This document shows, piece by piece, positions 7,080-15,180 of a stretch of 64,000 nucleotides of DNA. This DNA is from Actinoplanes oryzae (lineage in GTDB: Bacteria; Actinomycetota; Actinomycetes; Mycobacteriales; Micromonosporaceae), in assembly GCF_030757795.1 (NCBI RefSeq), contig NZ_JAUQWH010000013.1, forward strand, positions 29,347-93,346, given 5' to 3'. Both the position numbers and the translations under genes were made by a program. The stretch's first letter is position 1; every line of letters starts with the position of its first letter. The notes under the pieces are model-generated. The model did no database searches and was not told the origin of the DNA. It saw nothing but the letters and a program-made list of their open reading frames with translations.

Positions 7080-8341
7080 TGCTGCCGTCCCACCCGGACG
7101 GTCTTGGTGGACCGGGTGTCGAGGGCCATCTCGTCAGCGGCGTCGATCGTGCGGCGGAGCCGGACCGTGCCGGTGGCGGCGTCCTCGATGTCGACGACCG
7201 TCGAGAGCAGCTCCTCGGTGGCCGTGTTCCCGCTCTGGTGCGCCAGCTGCGCCGCGCGACCGAATTTGATCGTCGCGGTGTGGTCGTCGCCGTGCTTGCG
7301 GGCCTCGATGCCGGCCTGGATGGCCTCGGCGAGCTCGGCCTGGCCGGTGTAGTGCGCGACCTGCCGGTTGATGCGCGTGGACAGCGCCGCGTCGCCGGTC
7401 CACACCGCGCGGACCAGGGCCTGCGTCAGCACCGTGTCGCCCTCCATCACGGACAGCCGGGCCGCGAGCATCTCGTCGCCGGCCACGCCCGCCGGGACCT
7501 GCACGCAGATGTGGTAGTCGCGGCTCTCCGCGCCCCACGCCCCGAGCGGGTAGAGCCCCGTGCGCGGGCCCTCCTCGACGCGCTTGCCGGTGAGATCGAC
7601 GACCTGCGGCTCGACCTGCTTGACGAAGCGGATCACGCTCTTGATCGGCGTCCACACCTTGAGCTGGACGTCGCCGCTGGTCTTGCTCATGGCGGCGGTC
7701 ATCATCTGCTCGAACGCGGCGGTGAGGTCCTGCGGGCGGGCCACGATGTCCACCGTGCCGAGCAGCGCGTTCGCGATCTTGCGCAGCTCGGAGACCTGCC
7801 AGTTGGTGCCGACGCCGCGGCAGTCGCAGGTGAACGAGCCGCCGATCTCGACGAGCACGCTCTCCAGATAGCCGCCGTACTCGCCGTTCTCCCCGTCGGT
7901 CAGCAGGATCGCGTGCGCGATGTCGCCCGGGCGCAGCCCGAAGAGCCGGTGCGCCAGCTTGAGCCAGGCGCCCATGGCCGTACCCCCGTTGGCCTGCAGC
8001 CGGTCGATCGCGCGGACCGCCTCGGCGCGGGTCTGCGGGGTGGACACGGCCAGCTCGCCGGGGTCGGGGAAGAGCTGCTGCGCGGTGCTGACGCCGGCGA
8101 TGATCGCGAAGTGCACGCCGTCGTCGATGCACCCGACGGCGGCCTTGGCGGCCTGCCGGGCGGCGGCCATGCGCCCCTCGGCCTGCATCGAGCCCGAGCA
8201 GTCCACGATGATGATCTCGGTCGCGCCGCTGGTCCGCCGCCCGCCCTCCGCCCCGGACGACGTGACGGTGACGATGGCGTCGACCTCGGTGGCGCCCAGC
8301 GCGAGGTACTCGTTCTGGAACGCTTCGGCGGTGTAGGCCAT
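7076..8341 (-). CDS. von Willebrand factor type A (VWA) protein
   Basis: A 421-residue cytoplasmic-looking protein. The VWA domain carries a full MIDAS metal site: DCSGSM in EIIIVDCSGSM, Thr in GGTAMGAWL and Asp in ILLTDGENGEY. After it come a beta-rich stretch (LKVWTPIKSVIRFVKQ..) and a helical C-terminal part. Two ATGs are six bases apart; the Shine-Dalgarno AGGGAGG abuts the first and is spaced six bases from the second, so the start at 8341 (MAYTAEAF) is preferred. It lies between a PP2C phosphatase gene and an FHA gene. VWA proteins often work as scaffolds with AAA ATPases or in phospho-signalling; here its job is inferred only from context. Confidence 0.87.
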   Translation of the reverse strand: MAYTAEAFQNEYLALGATEVDAIVTVTSSGAEGGRRTSGATEIIIVDCSGSMQAEGRMAAARQAAKAAVGCIDDGVHFAIIAGVSTAQQLFPDPGELAVSTPQTRAEAVRAIDRLQANGGTAMGAWLKLAHRLFGLRPGDIAHAILLTDGENGEYGGYLESVLVEIGGSFTCDCRGVGTNWQVSELRKIANALLGTVDIVARPQDLTAAFEQMMTAAMSKTSGDVQLKVWTPIKSVIRFVKQVEPQVVDLTGKRVEEGPRTGLYPLGAWGAESRDYHICVQVPAGVAGDEMLAARLSVMEGDTVLTQALVRAVWTGDAALSTRINRQVAHYTGQAELAEAIQAGIEARKHGDDHTATIKFGRAAQLAHQSGNTATEELLSTVVDIEDAATGTVRLRRTIDAADEMALDTRSTKTVRVGRQQ

Positions 8342-8352
8342 GCACATCCTCC

Positions 8353-9312
8353 CTAAAGGGCTAGCAGAGCGACGGTGATGTTGTCGGCGCCGCCGGCCTC
8401 GACGGCCAGGGTCACGAGGGCCCGGGCGGCGTCCAGCGGACCCGGGGTCTCCCGGACGGCGGTGCGGACGGCGGCGGCGAAGTCGTCGAGGTCGAGGCGG
8501 TAGTTCCAGAGGCCGTCGGAGCAGAGGACCAGCGTGCCGGGGCCGTCCGGCCGCAGGGTGCCGGTGCGGGGGCGGACGGTGCCCGCGTCGGCGCCGAGCC
8601 AGGCGGTGATGGCGTGGGCGTTCGGGGCGGCCAGCGCGGCGCGGGGGTCGACGCCGAGCGCGATGGCGTGCGCGGCCCACGAGTCGTCCTCGGTGAGCTG
8701 ACGCGCCTCGCCCGTCGCCGGCACCCAGTACGCCCGGCTGTCGCCCACCCACCCGTACCCGATCGTCTCCCCGCGCCGGCAGGCTGCCACGATCGTGCAC
8801 GCCGGATTGGACACGGCCCGCCGCGGATCCCCGGAGTCCGCCAGCGCGGCCACCGCGTCGGCCGCCGCCCGGATCGCCGCGCCCACGTGCTCGGCCGGGT
8901 CGTCGGCCGGTCCGGCGAGCACCTTGCCCGCGGTCTCGGCGGCCGTCTCGGAGGCGATGTCGGGGTCGAAGGAGGCGGACACCCCGTCGCAGACCACGAC
9001 GTCGGCGTCGGTGCCGCGCACGGCCAGCCACATCGCGTCCTCGTTGCGGTGGTGGCGCAGCCCGCGGTCGCTCACCGCGGCGGCCACCTCGTGGGCGTCC
9101 GCCTCGACGTGGTCCCGGGGCCGGCCGGCGAGCATGCCGCAATTCTCGCAGTAGCCCTCCGCGCCGACCGTGCCCGTGGCCCCGCAGGCCCCGCAGTCGG
9201 TGCCGGGCGCCTGCTCCGCGCCCGTCGCCAGCGCCTGCCCGCAGCTCTCGCAGAACGCCGCGCCCGCCTCCCGCTCGTCGGGGCAGGCGGCGCAGTCGGC
9301 CGGCGCGCTCAC
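8353..9312 (-). CDS. Zinc-ribbon PP2C-family Ser/Thr phosphatase
   Basis: A 319-residue phosphatase. The N terminus holds two Cys clusters (CAACPDER..FCESCG and CGACGATG..YCENCG), each able to bind zinc. The PPM domain follows with RNEDAMW, VVCDGVSAS, GWVGDSRAY, LCSDGLWN and GGADNITVAL, so all metal-binding Asp residues are present. The GTG start overlaps the stop of the pknG-like gene by four bases. The obvious role, inferred from the operon, is to reverse phosphorylation by the adjoining kinase. The N-terminal Zn ribbons resemble those of the kinase and the FHA protein, suggesting a shared docking or redox feature. Confidence 0.9.
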   Translation of the reverse strand: MSAPADCAACPDEREAGAAFCESCGQALATGAEQAPGTDCGACGATGTVGAEGYCENCGMLAGRPRDHVEADAHEVAAAVSDRGLRHHRNEDAMWLAVRGTDADVVVCDGVSASFDPDIASETAAETAGKVLAGPADDPAEHVGAAIRAAADAVAALADSGDPRRAVSNPACTIVAACRRGETIGYGWVGDSRAYWVPATGEARQLTEDDSWAAHAIALGVDPRAALAAPNAHAITAWLGADAGTVRPRTGTLRPDGPGTLVLCSDGLWNYRLDLDDFAAAVRTAVRETPGPLDAARALVTLAVEAGGADNITVALLAL

Positions 9313-11558
9313 GTCCGGGTCCAGGGCCGGGCCGCGTTGGCCAGGTCGACCAGGCGGATCCGCTCCGCACCGGCCGCCGCGCGCGCCATCTCCCGGTACG
9401 CCGCCTCCAGCGCGAACCGCACGTCCCGCTCGGCCGCGTGCCCGCCCGGGGCGGCACCGTCCCCGAGCACCGCCACCGGGAGCTTCGCCCCGTTCGTCAT
9501 CGCCGTCAACGCCCGCTCCAACAATTCCGCCCGCAACGCCGCCAGCTGCGCGGACTCCATCTCGAGACGCTCGATCATGCCGGCCGCGGTGGCCAGCGCC
9601 GTCACGTCGGCCAGGCTGCCCTGCCGCGACCGGACCAGCGCCCGCACCGCGTCGACCTGCGAGGTCCGGTACGCCGCGGAGGTGCCGGGCACCCGGTTGT
9701 ACGCCTCGACCGCCCCGTCGCGGTCGCCGGCCTCCAGCCGGCATCGTGCCAGACCGCCCGCCGCGGTGGTGTAGGCCGGGTCGGTGCGGCTCACCACGTC
9801 GTAGTACTCCGCCGCCTCCGCGTGCCGCCCGGCCGACTCGAGGCTCAGCCCCAGGGCGAGCTTCGGGGCCGGCTCGCCGGGCAGCGCGGAGTAGACGGCG
9901 TCGAAGCGGTCCCGGGCCCGGCCGGTGTCGCCGCCGGCCAGCGCGAGCAGCCCCTCGTACCAGGCGACCCGCCAGTCGTGGCCGAACTCGGTGACGATCG
10001 CGTTGAGCAGCCGCGCGGCCTCCGCGTGCGCGTCGCGCCCGAGCTCGATGTACGCCCGCAGCGCCCGCAACTGCACCTCGGCGGTGTGCTCCGGCGCCCG
10101 GCCCAGCAGCGCCAGCACCGCCCGCGGGTCGGTGACCGTGACCGAGGCGAGGAACGCGGCGGCCGGGTCGGCGAGGTCCACCAGCGGCACGGGCAGCCAG
10201 CGCCAGTCCGGCCCGTCGTCGTGCGCGTGGCCGCCCTGGGGGCGTACGTCGATGCGCAGCTCGCCGGTGAACAGGCGGGAGGGTGCCGGCCGGGGTGTGC
10301 CGTCGGTGGCCAGGACCTCGCGCAGCACGCCGAGCATCTGCTCGGTCATCTCGGCGGTGTCGGCGAACCGCTCGGCCGGGTCGGGGCGCGTGGCGCGCTG
10401 CACCAGCCGGTAGAACGACTCGTGCCGCTTGTACACGTCGACGTCGTCGCGCGCGGGCAGGCTGTCGCGGTGGACGGTCTGCACGGTCCGGAAGTCGGTG
10501 GCGAGGACCGCGAGCGTGCGGCCGATCGTGTAGATGTCGCTCTGCGGCGACGGTCCCGCCTGGGCGATCTCCGGCGCCTGGTAGCCCAGGGTGCCGTACA
10601 GGGCGGCGTCCTGGTCGTCGATGTGCACCACGCCGCCGAGGTCGATCATCTTGACCTGGTCGCCGGTCTGGATGACGTTGTCGGGCTTGAAGTCGCAGTA
10701 GATCAGCCCGCGGTCGTGCAGGTAGCCGAACGCCGGCATGATCTCCAGGACGTAGGCCAGCGCCTGGTCGACGGGCAGCGGGTCCGGCTGCCCGGCCCGG
10801 GCCCAGCGCTGCTTGAGGATGTCCTTGAGCGAGGCGCCGCCGACGTACTCCATGACGATGTAGCCGGCGCCGTCGTGCTCGACGAAGTTGTAGATCTTGA
10901 CGATGCCGGGGTGCTCGACCTCGGCGAGGAACCGCCGCTCGGCCACCGCGGCGGCCAGGGCGTCGGCGCTGCCCGCGTTGAGCAGGCCCTTGAGCACCAC
11001 CCAGCGGTCCGACACGTTGCGGTCGGTGGCCAGGTGGATCCAGCCGAGCCCGCCGTGCGCGAGCGCGCCGACCACCACGTACTGGCCGGCGACCAGGTCA
11101 CCGGGGGACAGCTTCGGCGCGAAGTCGAAGGGCTCGCCGCAGGACGGACAGAAGCCGGCGGTACGCCCGGGACGGTCGCCCCGCGCGCGGCCGACCGGGT
11201 TGTTGCAGTTGGGGCAGTAGCGCTTGTCCTCGGGCACCTCGGCGACGGGCATCACGGCGCCGGCCGGGTCGCGCGGCGGCAGGGGCGCGACGTCGACGAG
11301 CCCGCCGCCGAAGCGCCGCCGCGACCCCGTGCGGGCGCTGCCGGTGCGGGCGCTGGCGGTCCGCGTCGTCGCCGTGGAGCGCGGCCGGCGCGCCGTCGCC
11401 GTGCGCTCGGATCTGGCACCGACGGCCGGAGCCGGCACCGGAGCGGGGGCCGGAGCAGAAGACGCGGGCGGCGCCACCGGGTTCTTCGACGGCGCCATGC
11501 CGCACGTGTTGCAGTAGCCGTCCTCGATCGTGCCCCGGCAGTTGCGTGCACACCTCAC
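9309..11558 (-). CDS. pknG: PknG-type serine/threonine protein kinase
   Basis: A 749-residue soluble kinase with PknG architecture. There is an extra Cys cluster at residues 3-19 (C3, C7, C16, C19), a basic Thr/Arg-rich linker, then a rubredoxin-like cluster (C115, C118, C137, C140). The kinase domain follows from about 160 with LAHGGLGWIHLATDRN, catalytic Lys190, DFKPDN with catalytic Asp289, and DLGG in place of DFG. The Arg of HRD is replaced by Cys288, as expected for a non-RD PknG kinase. The C-terminal 300 residues are TPR-like. In M. tuberculosis PknG controls central nitrogen metabolism. The GTG start is preceded by AGGGAGG and overlaps the upstream stop (GTGA). Confidence 0.94.
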   Translation of the reverse strand: MRCARNCRGTIEDGYCNTCGMAPSKNPVAPPASSAPAPAPVPAPAVGARSERTATARRPRSTATTRTASARTGSARTGSRRRFGGGLVDVAPLPPRDPAGAVMPVAEVPEDKRYCPNCNNPVGRARGDRPGRTAGFCPSCGEPFDFAPKLSPGDLVAGQYVVVGALAHGGLGWIHLATDRNVSDRWVVLKGLLNAGSADALAAAVAERRFLAEVEHPGIVKIYNFVEHDGAGYIVMEYVGGASLKDILKQRWARAGQPDPLPVDQALAYVLEIMPAFGYLHDRGLIYCDFKPDNVIQTGDQVKMIDLGGVVHIDDQDAALYGTLGYQAPEIAQAGPSPQSDIYTIGRTLAVLATDFRTVQTVHRDSLPARDDVDVYKRHESFYRLVQRATRPDPAERFADTAEMTEQMLGVLREVLATDGTPRPAPSRLFTGELRIDVRPQGGHAHDDGPDWRWLPVPLVDLADPAAAFLASVTVTDPRAVLALLGRAPEHTAEVQLRALRAYIELGRDAHAEAARLLNAIVTEFGHDWRVAWYEGLLALAGGDTGRARDRFDAVYSALPGEPAPKLALGLSLESAGRHAEAAEYYDVVSRTDPAYTTAAGGLARCRLEAGDRDGAVEAYNRVPGTSAAYRTSQVDAVRALVRSRQGSLADVTALATAAGMIERLEMESAQLAALRAELLERALTAMTNGAKLPVAVLGDGAAPGGHAAERDVRFALEAAYREMARAAAGAERIRLVDLANAARPWTRT

Positions 11559-12751
11559 GGCCGGACCTCCCTCTGCGACGGAGCCGGGCGGGTCAGCGCC
11601 GCCACCGCCTCCTGATAGGCCGCCACCGCCGTCCGCGCCTCGTCCAGCGCGCACGGCGCCGTGGTCAGCACCTCCTGCACCCGCTCGGCCAGCGGGGCGA
11701 GGGTGGGATCCTCGGCCAGGCCGCGCCCGGCCGCCTTCGCCCGGTACGCCGAGAACCGCCCGCGCAGCTCGTTGCGCTGCGCCAGCAACCCGCTGTTGTG
11801 CGCGGTGGCCGCCTGCAGCGCGGCCAGCCGCTCGCGGGCCGCCCGGGTCCAGGCCGCCAGCCGCGGGCTCATCGGCCCCCACTGGCCGGCCGCGGCCAGC
11901 GCGTCCAGCGCCACCAGGTCCGGCCGCAGGTCGGGGCCGCCCGGCACGGCCAGGTCGTGCTCGCTGAAGCGGGTGCCCGCCGCGTGCTCGGCAGCCGCGG
12001 CGGTCAGCGCGGCCTCGGCCAGCGCGGCGGCCAGCTTGTGCGCGTCGGCCAGCCGCTGCACCAGCGACTCGCGCAGCTCGCCGGCGGAGGTCCGCTCGGC
12101 GTCGGCCTTCTCCAGCAGGAACAGCACCGCGTCGAGGGTCGTCTCGTCGCAGCCCAGCGGGTCGGTGGCAAGCGCGGCGGTGAACCCGTCCAGCCGCCGG
12201 TCGGCCTCCTCCAGGGTCACCGAGCGGGTCAGCCCCTTGAGGTGCGCGACCCGGGCGGCGGCCGCGGCGGCGGCGGGCATCAGCCGGTGCCAGTGCTCGC
12301 CGGCCTCGGTGACCACGGCGACCGCGGTGGCGAAGGCGGCCTCCATCGCGGACAGCAGCTCGCCGGGCGTACAGGTGGTGCTGGTGTGCCGGGCGCCGAG
12401 CAGGCCGCGGCGGGCCAGGGGCACGGTGGTCGTCGACAGCGTGATCGAGCTGCCCAGCACGCGGTGGGCGTAGTCGGCGCGCTCGCGGTCGGAGAAGCGG
12501 CGCTGCGAGCGGACCGCCCGGGCCTCGTTGATCACGGTGGTCAGCATCGCGTACCCGTCCCACAGCTGGCTCAGCGCGGTGGTCGCGTCGGCCCACTCCC
12601 GGGCCGTGCGCCCGGTCAGCGGCCCGCGGTCGAGGTCCTTGCGGGCGCTGTTGTCGTCGAGGTCGACCAGGTTGGCGGCGATCGCGGTGACGGCCCGCTC
12701 GAGGCGGGCCAGTTCCGCGTCGGCCCGGTCGACGGGGGAGGGTCGGGTCAT
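11555..12751 (-). CDS. Unrecognised helical protein inside the glnXH-pknG operon
   Basis: A 398-residue protein that I do not recognise. It is almost entirely helical, rich in Ala, Leu, Arg and Glu, with no Cys cluster, signal peptide or membrane segment. It starts MTRPSPVDRADAELARLERA and contains long stretches compatible with coiled coils (for example VAHLKGLTRSVTLEEADRRL and ARERLAALQAAT). Its gene starts 8 bases after glnH and overlaps pknG by four, so it should be made together with them. The four-helix character suggests an adaptor between the membrane receptor and PknG; this is inference. The minimal mycobacterial pknG-glnH-glnX operon has no such gene. Confidence 0.75.
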   Translation of the reverse strand: MTRPSPVDRADAELARLERAVTAIAANLVDLDDNSARKDLDRGPLTGRTAREWADATTALSQLWDGYAMLTTVINEARAVRSQRRFSDRERADYAHRVLGSSITLSTTTVPLARRGLLGARHTSTTCTPGELLSAMEAAFATAVAVVTEAGEHWHRLMPAAAAAAARVAHLKGLTRSVTLEEADRRLDGFTAALATDPLGCDETTLDAVLFLLEKADAERTSAGELRESLVQRLADAHKLAAALAEAALTAAAAEHAAGTRFSEHDLAVPGGPDLRPDLVALDALAAAGQWGPMSPRLAAWTRAARERLAALQAATAHNSGLLAQRNELRGRFSAYRAKAAGRGLAEDPTLAPLAERVQEVLTTAPCALDEARTAVAAYQEAVAALTRPAPSQREVRP

Positions 12752-12759
12752 CGTCGTGG

Positions 12760-13731
12760 TCAGTCCTTGTACTCGGCGGCGGGCGGCGCGGGTGCCGGGC
12801 CCAGATCGCCGAGCCAGCGGCCGTACGTGCGCTGCCACGTGCCGTCGGCGCGGGCCTTCGCCAGCACGGCGTTCACGAACCGGGTGAACTCCGGGTGCTT
12901 CTTGGACAGCGCGATCGCGTAGGGCTCCTCGGACAACCGGGGACCGATGATCTTCGTGTACGGGTCCTGGGCCGCCAGCCCCGCGAGCACCGCGTCGTCG
13001 CCCGAGATCGCGGCCACCTCGTTGCGTTGCAGGGCGACCAGGCACTCCCCGAACGTCGGCCGGGCGACCGCCTCCAGGGGCAGCGCCGTCTCGCTGGGCA
13101 TCTTGTACGTCGCGACGGTCTGCAGCGACGTCGAGCCCTGGGCCGCGCACACCTTGGCGCCGGGCAGGTCGGCGAGGCTCTCGGCCCCGGAGTTCGTCGA
13201 GACCAGCACCCGCTTCGCCGCCTGGTAGTAGACCGACGAGAAGTCCACCTGGGTCCAGCGGGCGCACGTGGCCGTCATCGTGCCGGCCACCAGGTCCACG
13301 GCGCCCTGCTGCGGGGCGGTGACGCGGTCGGCGTACCCGAGGACCCGGATCTCGATCCTGCCCGGGTCGCCGAAGATCGCCTGCGACACCAGGCGCGCCA
13401 TGTCGACGTCGAAGCCCTCGACCTTTCCGGTCAGCGGGTTGCGCGAGCTGAACAGCAGGGTGTCCTGGCCGGTCCCGAGCGTGAGCTTGCCCCGGTCCTG
13501 GATGGTGCGCATGTACGAGCCCGCGGGCATCTTGCCCGGCTCCGGCAGCTCGCCCGGCGGGCGCAGGCTGGCCTTCGGGTTGCACGACGTGGTGGTCGCG
13601 GCGGCCGACGAGGTGGCGGCGGGCGGCGCCTGCGGCAGGGAGATCTCGGGCAGGGACACGGCCGCCGACCCGCACCCGGCGAGCGCGAGCAGGGCCGTCA
13701 GGGCCGCGGCGAGCGCGGGGGTGCGCCTCAT
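12760..13731 (-). CDS. glnH: GlnH-like amino-acid-binding lipoprotein
   Basis: A 323-residue exported solute-binding protein. The signal peptide MRRTPALAAALTALLALAGCGS ends in a lipobox (ALAGC), so it should be lipid-anchored outside the membrane. After a Ser/Ala/Pro linker comes a type II periplasmic binding domain with GFDVDMARLVSQ, VDLVAGTMTATCARW and the ending YAIALSKKHPEFTRFVNAVL. Mycobacterial GlnH binds Asp and Glu and signals through GlnX to PknG; the operon context supports the same role rather than transport, since no ABC permease or ATPase is adjacent. ATGA overlap with the upstream glnX-like gene fixes the start. Confidence 0.92.
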   Translation of the reverse strand: MRRTPALAAALTALLALAGCGSAAVSLPEISLPQAPPAATSSAAATTTSCNPKASLRPPGELPEPGKMPAGSYMRTIQDRGKLTLGTGQDTLLFSSRNPLTGKVEGFDVDMARLVSQAIFGDPGRIEIRVLGYADRVTAPQQGAVDLVAGTMTATCARWTQVDFSSVYYQAAKRVLVSTNSGAESLADLPGAKVCAAQGSTSLQTVATYKMPSETALPLEAVARPTFGECLVALQRNEVAAISGDDAVLAGLAAQDPYTKIIGPRLSEEPYAIALSKKHPEFTRFVNAVLAKARADGTWQRTYGRWLGDLGPAPAPPAAEYKD

Positions 13732-15131
13732 CGGTACTCCTCCAGCCGGGCGCGGATGCCGAGGGCGGCCAGCACGCACAGGACCAGGGCGAGCAGCGGG
13801 GCGAGCACGGTCAGCACCCCGAGCCCCCGCCCGGCGGACGCGATCTGCCCGGCGAACGCCTCCCGGCGGTCGTCGAGGGCGGAGTCGAGGCTGCCGGTGA
13901 CCGCCGAGAACGTGCTGGTGGTGCCCTTGCCGATCGCCAGGCTCACGGCCTCGTCGTACGAGCCGTCCTTGTCGAGCTTGCGCACCTGGGCGTGCGCGGT
14001 GGTGTAGGCGGTGTGCCTGTCCCGGGCGGTCTCCACCATCTGCGCCGCCGAGGTGCCCCGCGTGGCGGCGGCCGCGTCGGCCAGCACCTCGCGCAGCCGG
14101 GCGGCCGCGGTGTCGAAGTCGGTCTCGTACTGGCCGGTGCCCCCGGAGCGGGAGACGAGCGTCAGCGCCTCGTCGCCGCGCTCGCGCAGGGCCAGCAGCC
14201 GGGCCTCGGCGAGCAGGGCGATCGGCCGCGAGCCGTCGGCGGCGGTGCCGGTCAGGCGGTCGCGCTGCAGGGTGAACACGCCGGCCATCGTGGCGGCGAG
14301 CAGCAGGGTCACCCCGGTCGCGGCCACCAGCGGGACGTTGAAGGTACGCCGGCTGATCCGGCTCACGTGGATCTGCCCGGCGACCAGCGCGGCGAGCAGC
14401 ACGACCAGCAGCACGGTCAGCACCCGGGACCAGCCCGGGGCGGTCGCGTCGCCGTAGCCGTCGGCCACCTCCCGCTGCGCCAGCCGGAGCAGCTGCTCCG
14501 CCTGGGGCTGCAGCTGCTCGCGGTTGAGCTGGGAGGCCGACGCGAGGAACGAGGCGCCCACGGGCAGCCCCTGCCGGTTGTTCGCGCGGGCGGTGGCGAC
14601 CAGGCCGGCGTACCGGGAAAGGCCGGTGTTGAGGGTCTGGATCGCCGCGCCCGCCTCGCCCTCCGCGGGGGTGCGCCGCGCCGCCGAGGTCAGGGCCGTC
14701 GCCGCCCGCTCGAGGTCGTCGTCGAAGCGCTGGGTGAGGTCGGCCGGCTCCAGCCCGCCGGTGAGGAACGCCTGCGCGGCGGTGGCGTCCGCGTCCGCCA
14801 GCGCCGAGAAGACGGTCTCCGCCTCGAGCAGCAGGGGCTGGGCGGTGTCGCGCAGGCGGCCGGTCGCGGATCCGGCCGAGGCCGCCGTGACCGCGGCGAC
14901 CGCGCCGGTGAGCAGGCCGAGCGCCAGCAGGCCGGCCAGCAGCAGCCGCAGCCGGCCCGGCGTCGTGCCCCGCTGCGCCCCGAGCCGGCGCAGCCGCGAG
15001 CCGGCCCGGCTCCGCCGGAGCTTTCCCTTGGCCGGCTCGGCGATCGCGGCCGCGTGCCGCGGCGCGGGGAGGCTCGTGGCCGGCGGCCCCGGGCGGGCCG
15101 GAGCGGGTGCGGGGCGTGGCGGAGCGGTCAC
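13728..15131 (-). CDS. glnX: GlnX-like membrane receptor protein
   Basis: A 467-residue membrane protein. Segments near residues 60-85 (LLLAGLLALGLLTGAVAAVTAASAG), mid-protein (two close helices around VLTVLLVVLLAALVAG and FNVPLVAATGVTLLLAATMAGVF) and the C-terminal end (LGVLTVLAPLLALVLCVLAALG) give four membrane spans. They enclose two extracytoplasmic helical domains of about 150 residues each. This tandem-bundle layout matches mycobacterial GlnX, which passes the GlnH signal across the membrane. It is the first gene of the operon (GTG start), and its basic Pro/Arg-rich N terminus (residues 1-55) is cytoplasmic. Confidence 0.85.
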   Translation of the reverse strand: MTAPPRPAPAPARPGPPATSLPAPRHAAAIAEPAKGKLRRSRAGSRLRRLGAQRGTTPGRLRLLLAGLLALGLLTGAVAAVTAASAGSATGRLRDTAQPLLLEAETVFSALADADATAAQAFLTGGLEPADLTQRFDDDLERAATALTSAARRTPAEGEAGAAIQTLNTGLSRYAGLVATARANNRQGLPVGASFLASASQLNREQLQPQAEQLLRLAQREVADGYGDATAPGWSRVLTVLLVVLLAALVAGQIHVSRISRRTFNVPLVAATGVTLLLAATMAGVFTLQRDRLTGTAADGSRPIALLAEARLLALRERGDEALTLVSRSGGTGQYETDFDTAAARLREVLADAAAATRGTSAAQMVETARDRHTAYTTAHAQVRKLDKDGSYDEAVSLAIGKGTTSTFSAVTGSLDSALDDRREAFAGQIASAGRGLGVLTVLAPLLALVLCVLAALGIRARLEEYR

Positions 15132-15180
15132 ACCGCCACTGTGCCCTACCGGTGCAAACGATCAATCCCCCGTTCGGGTC

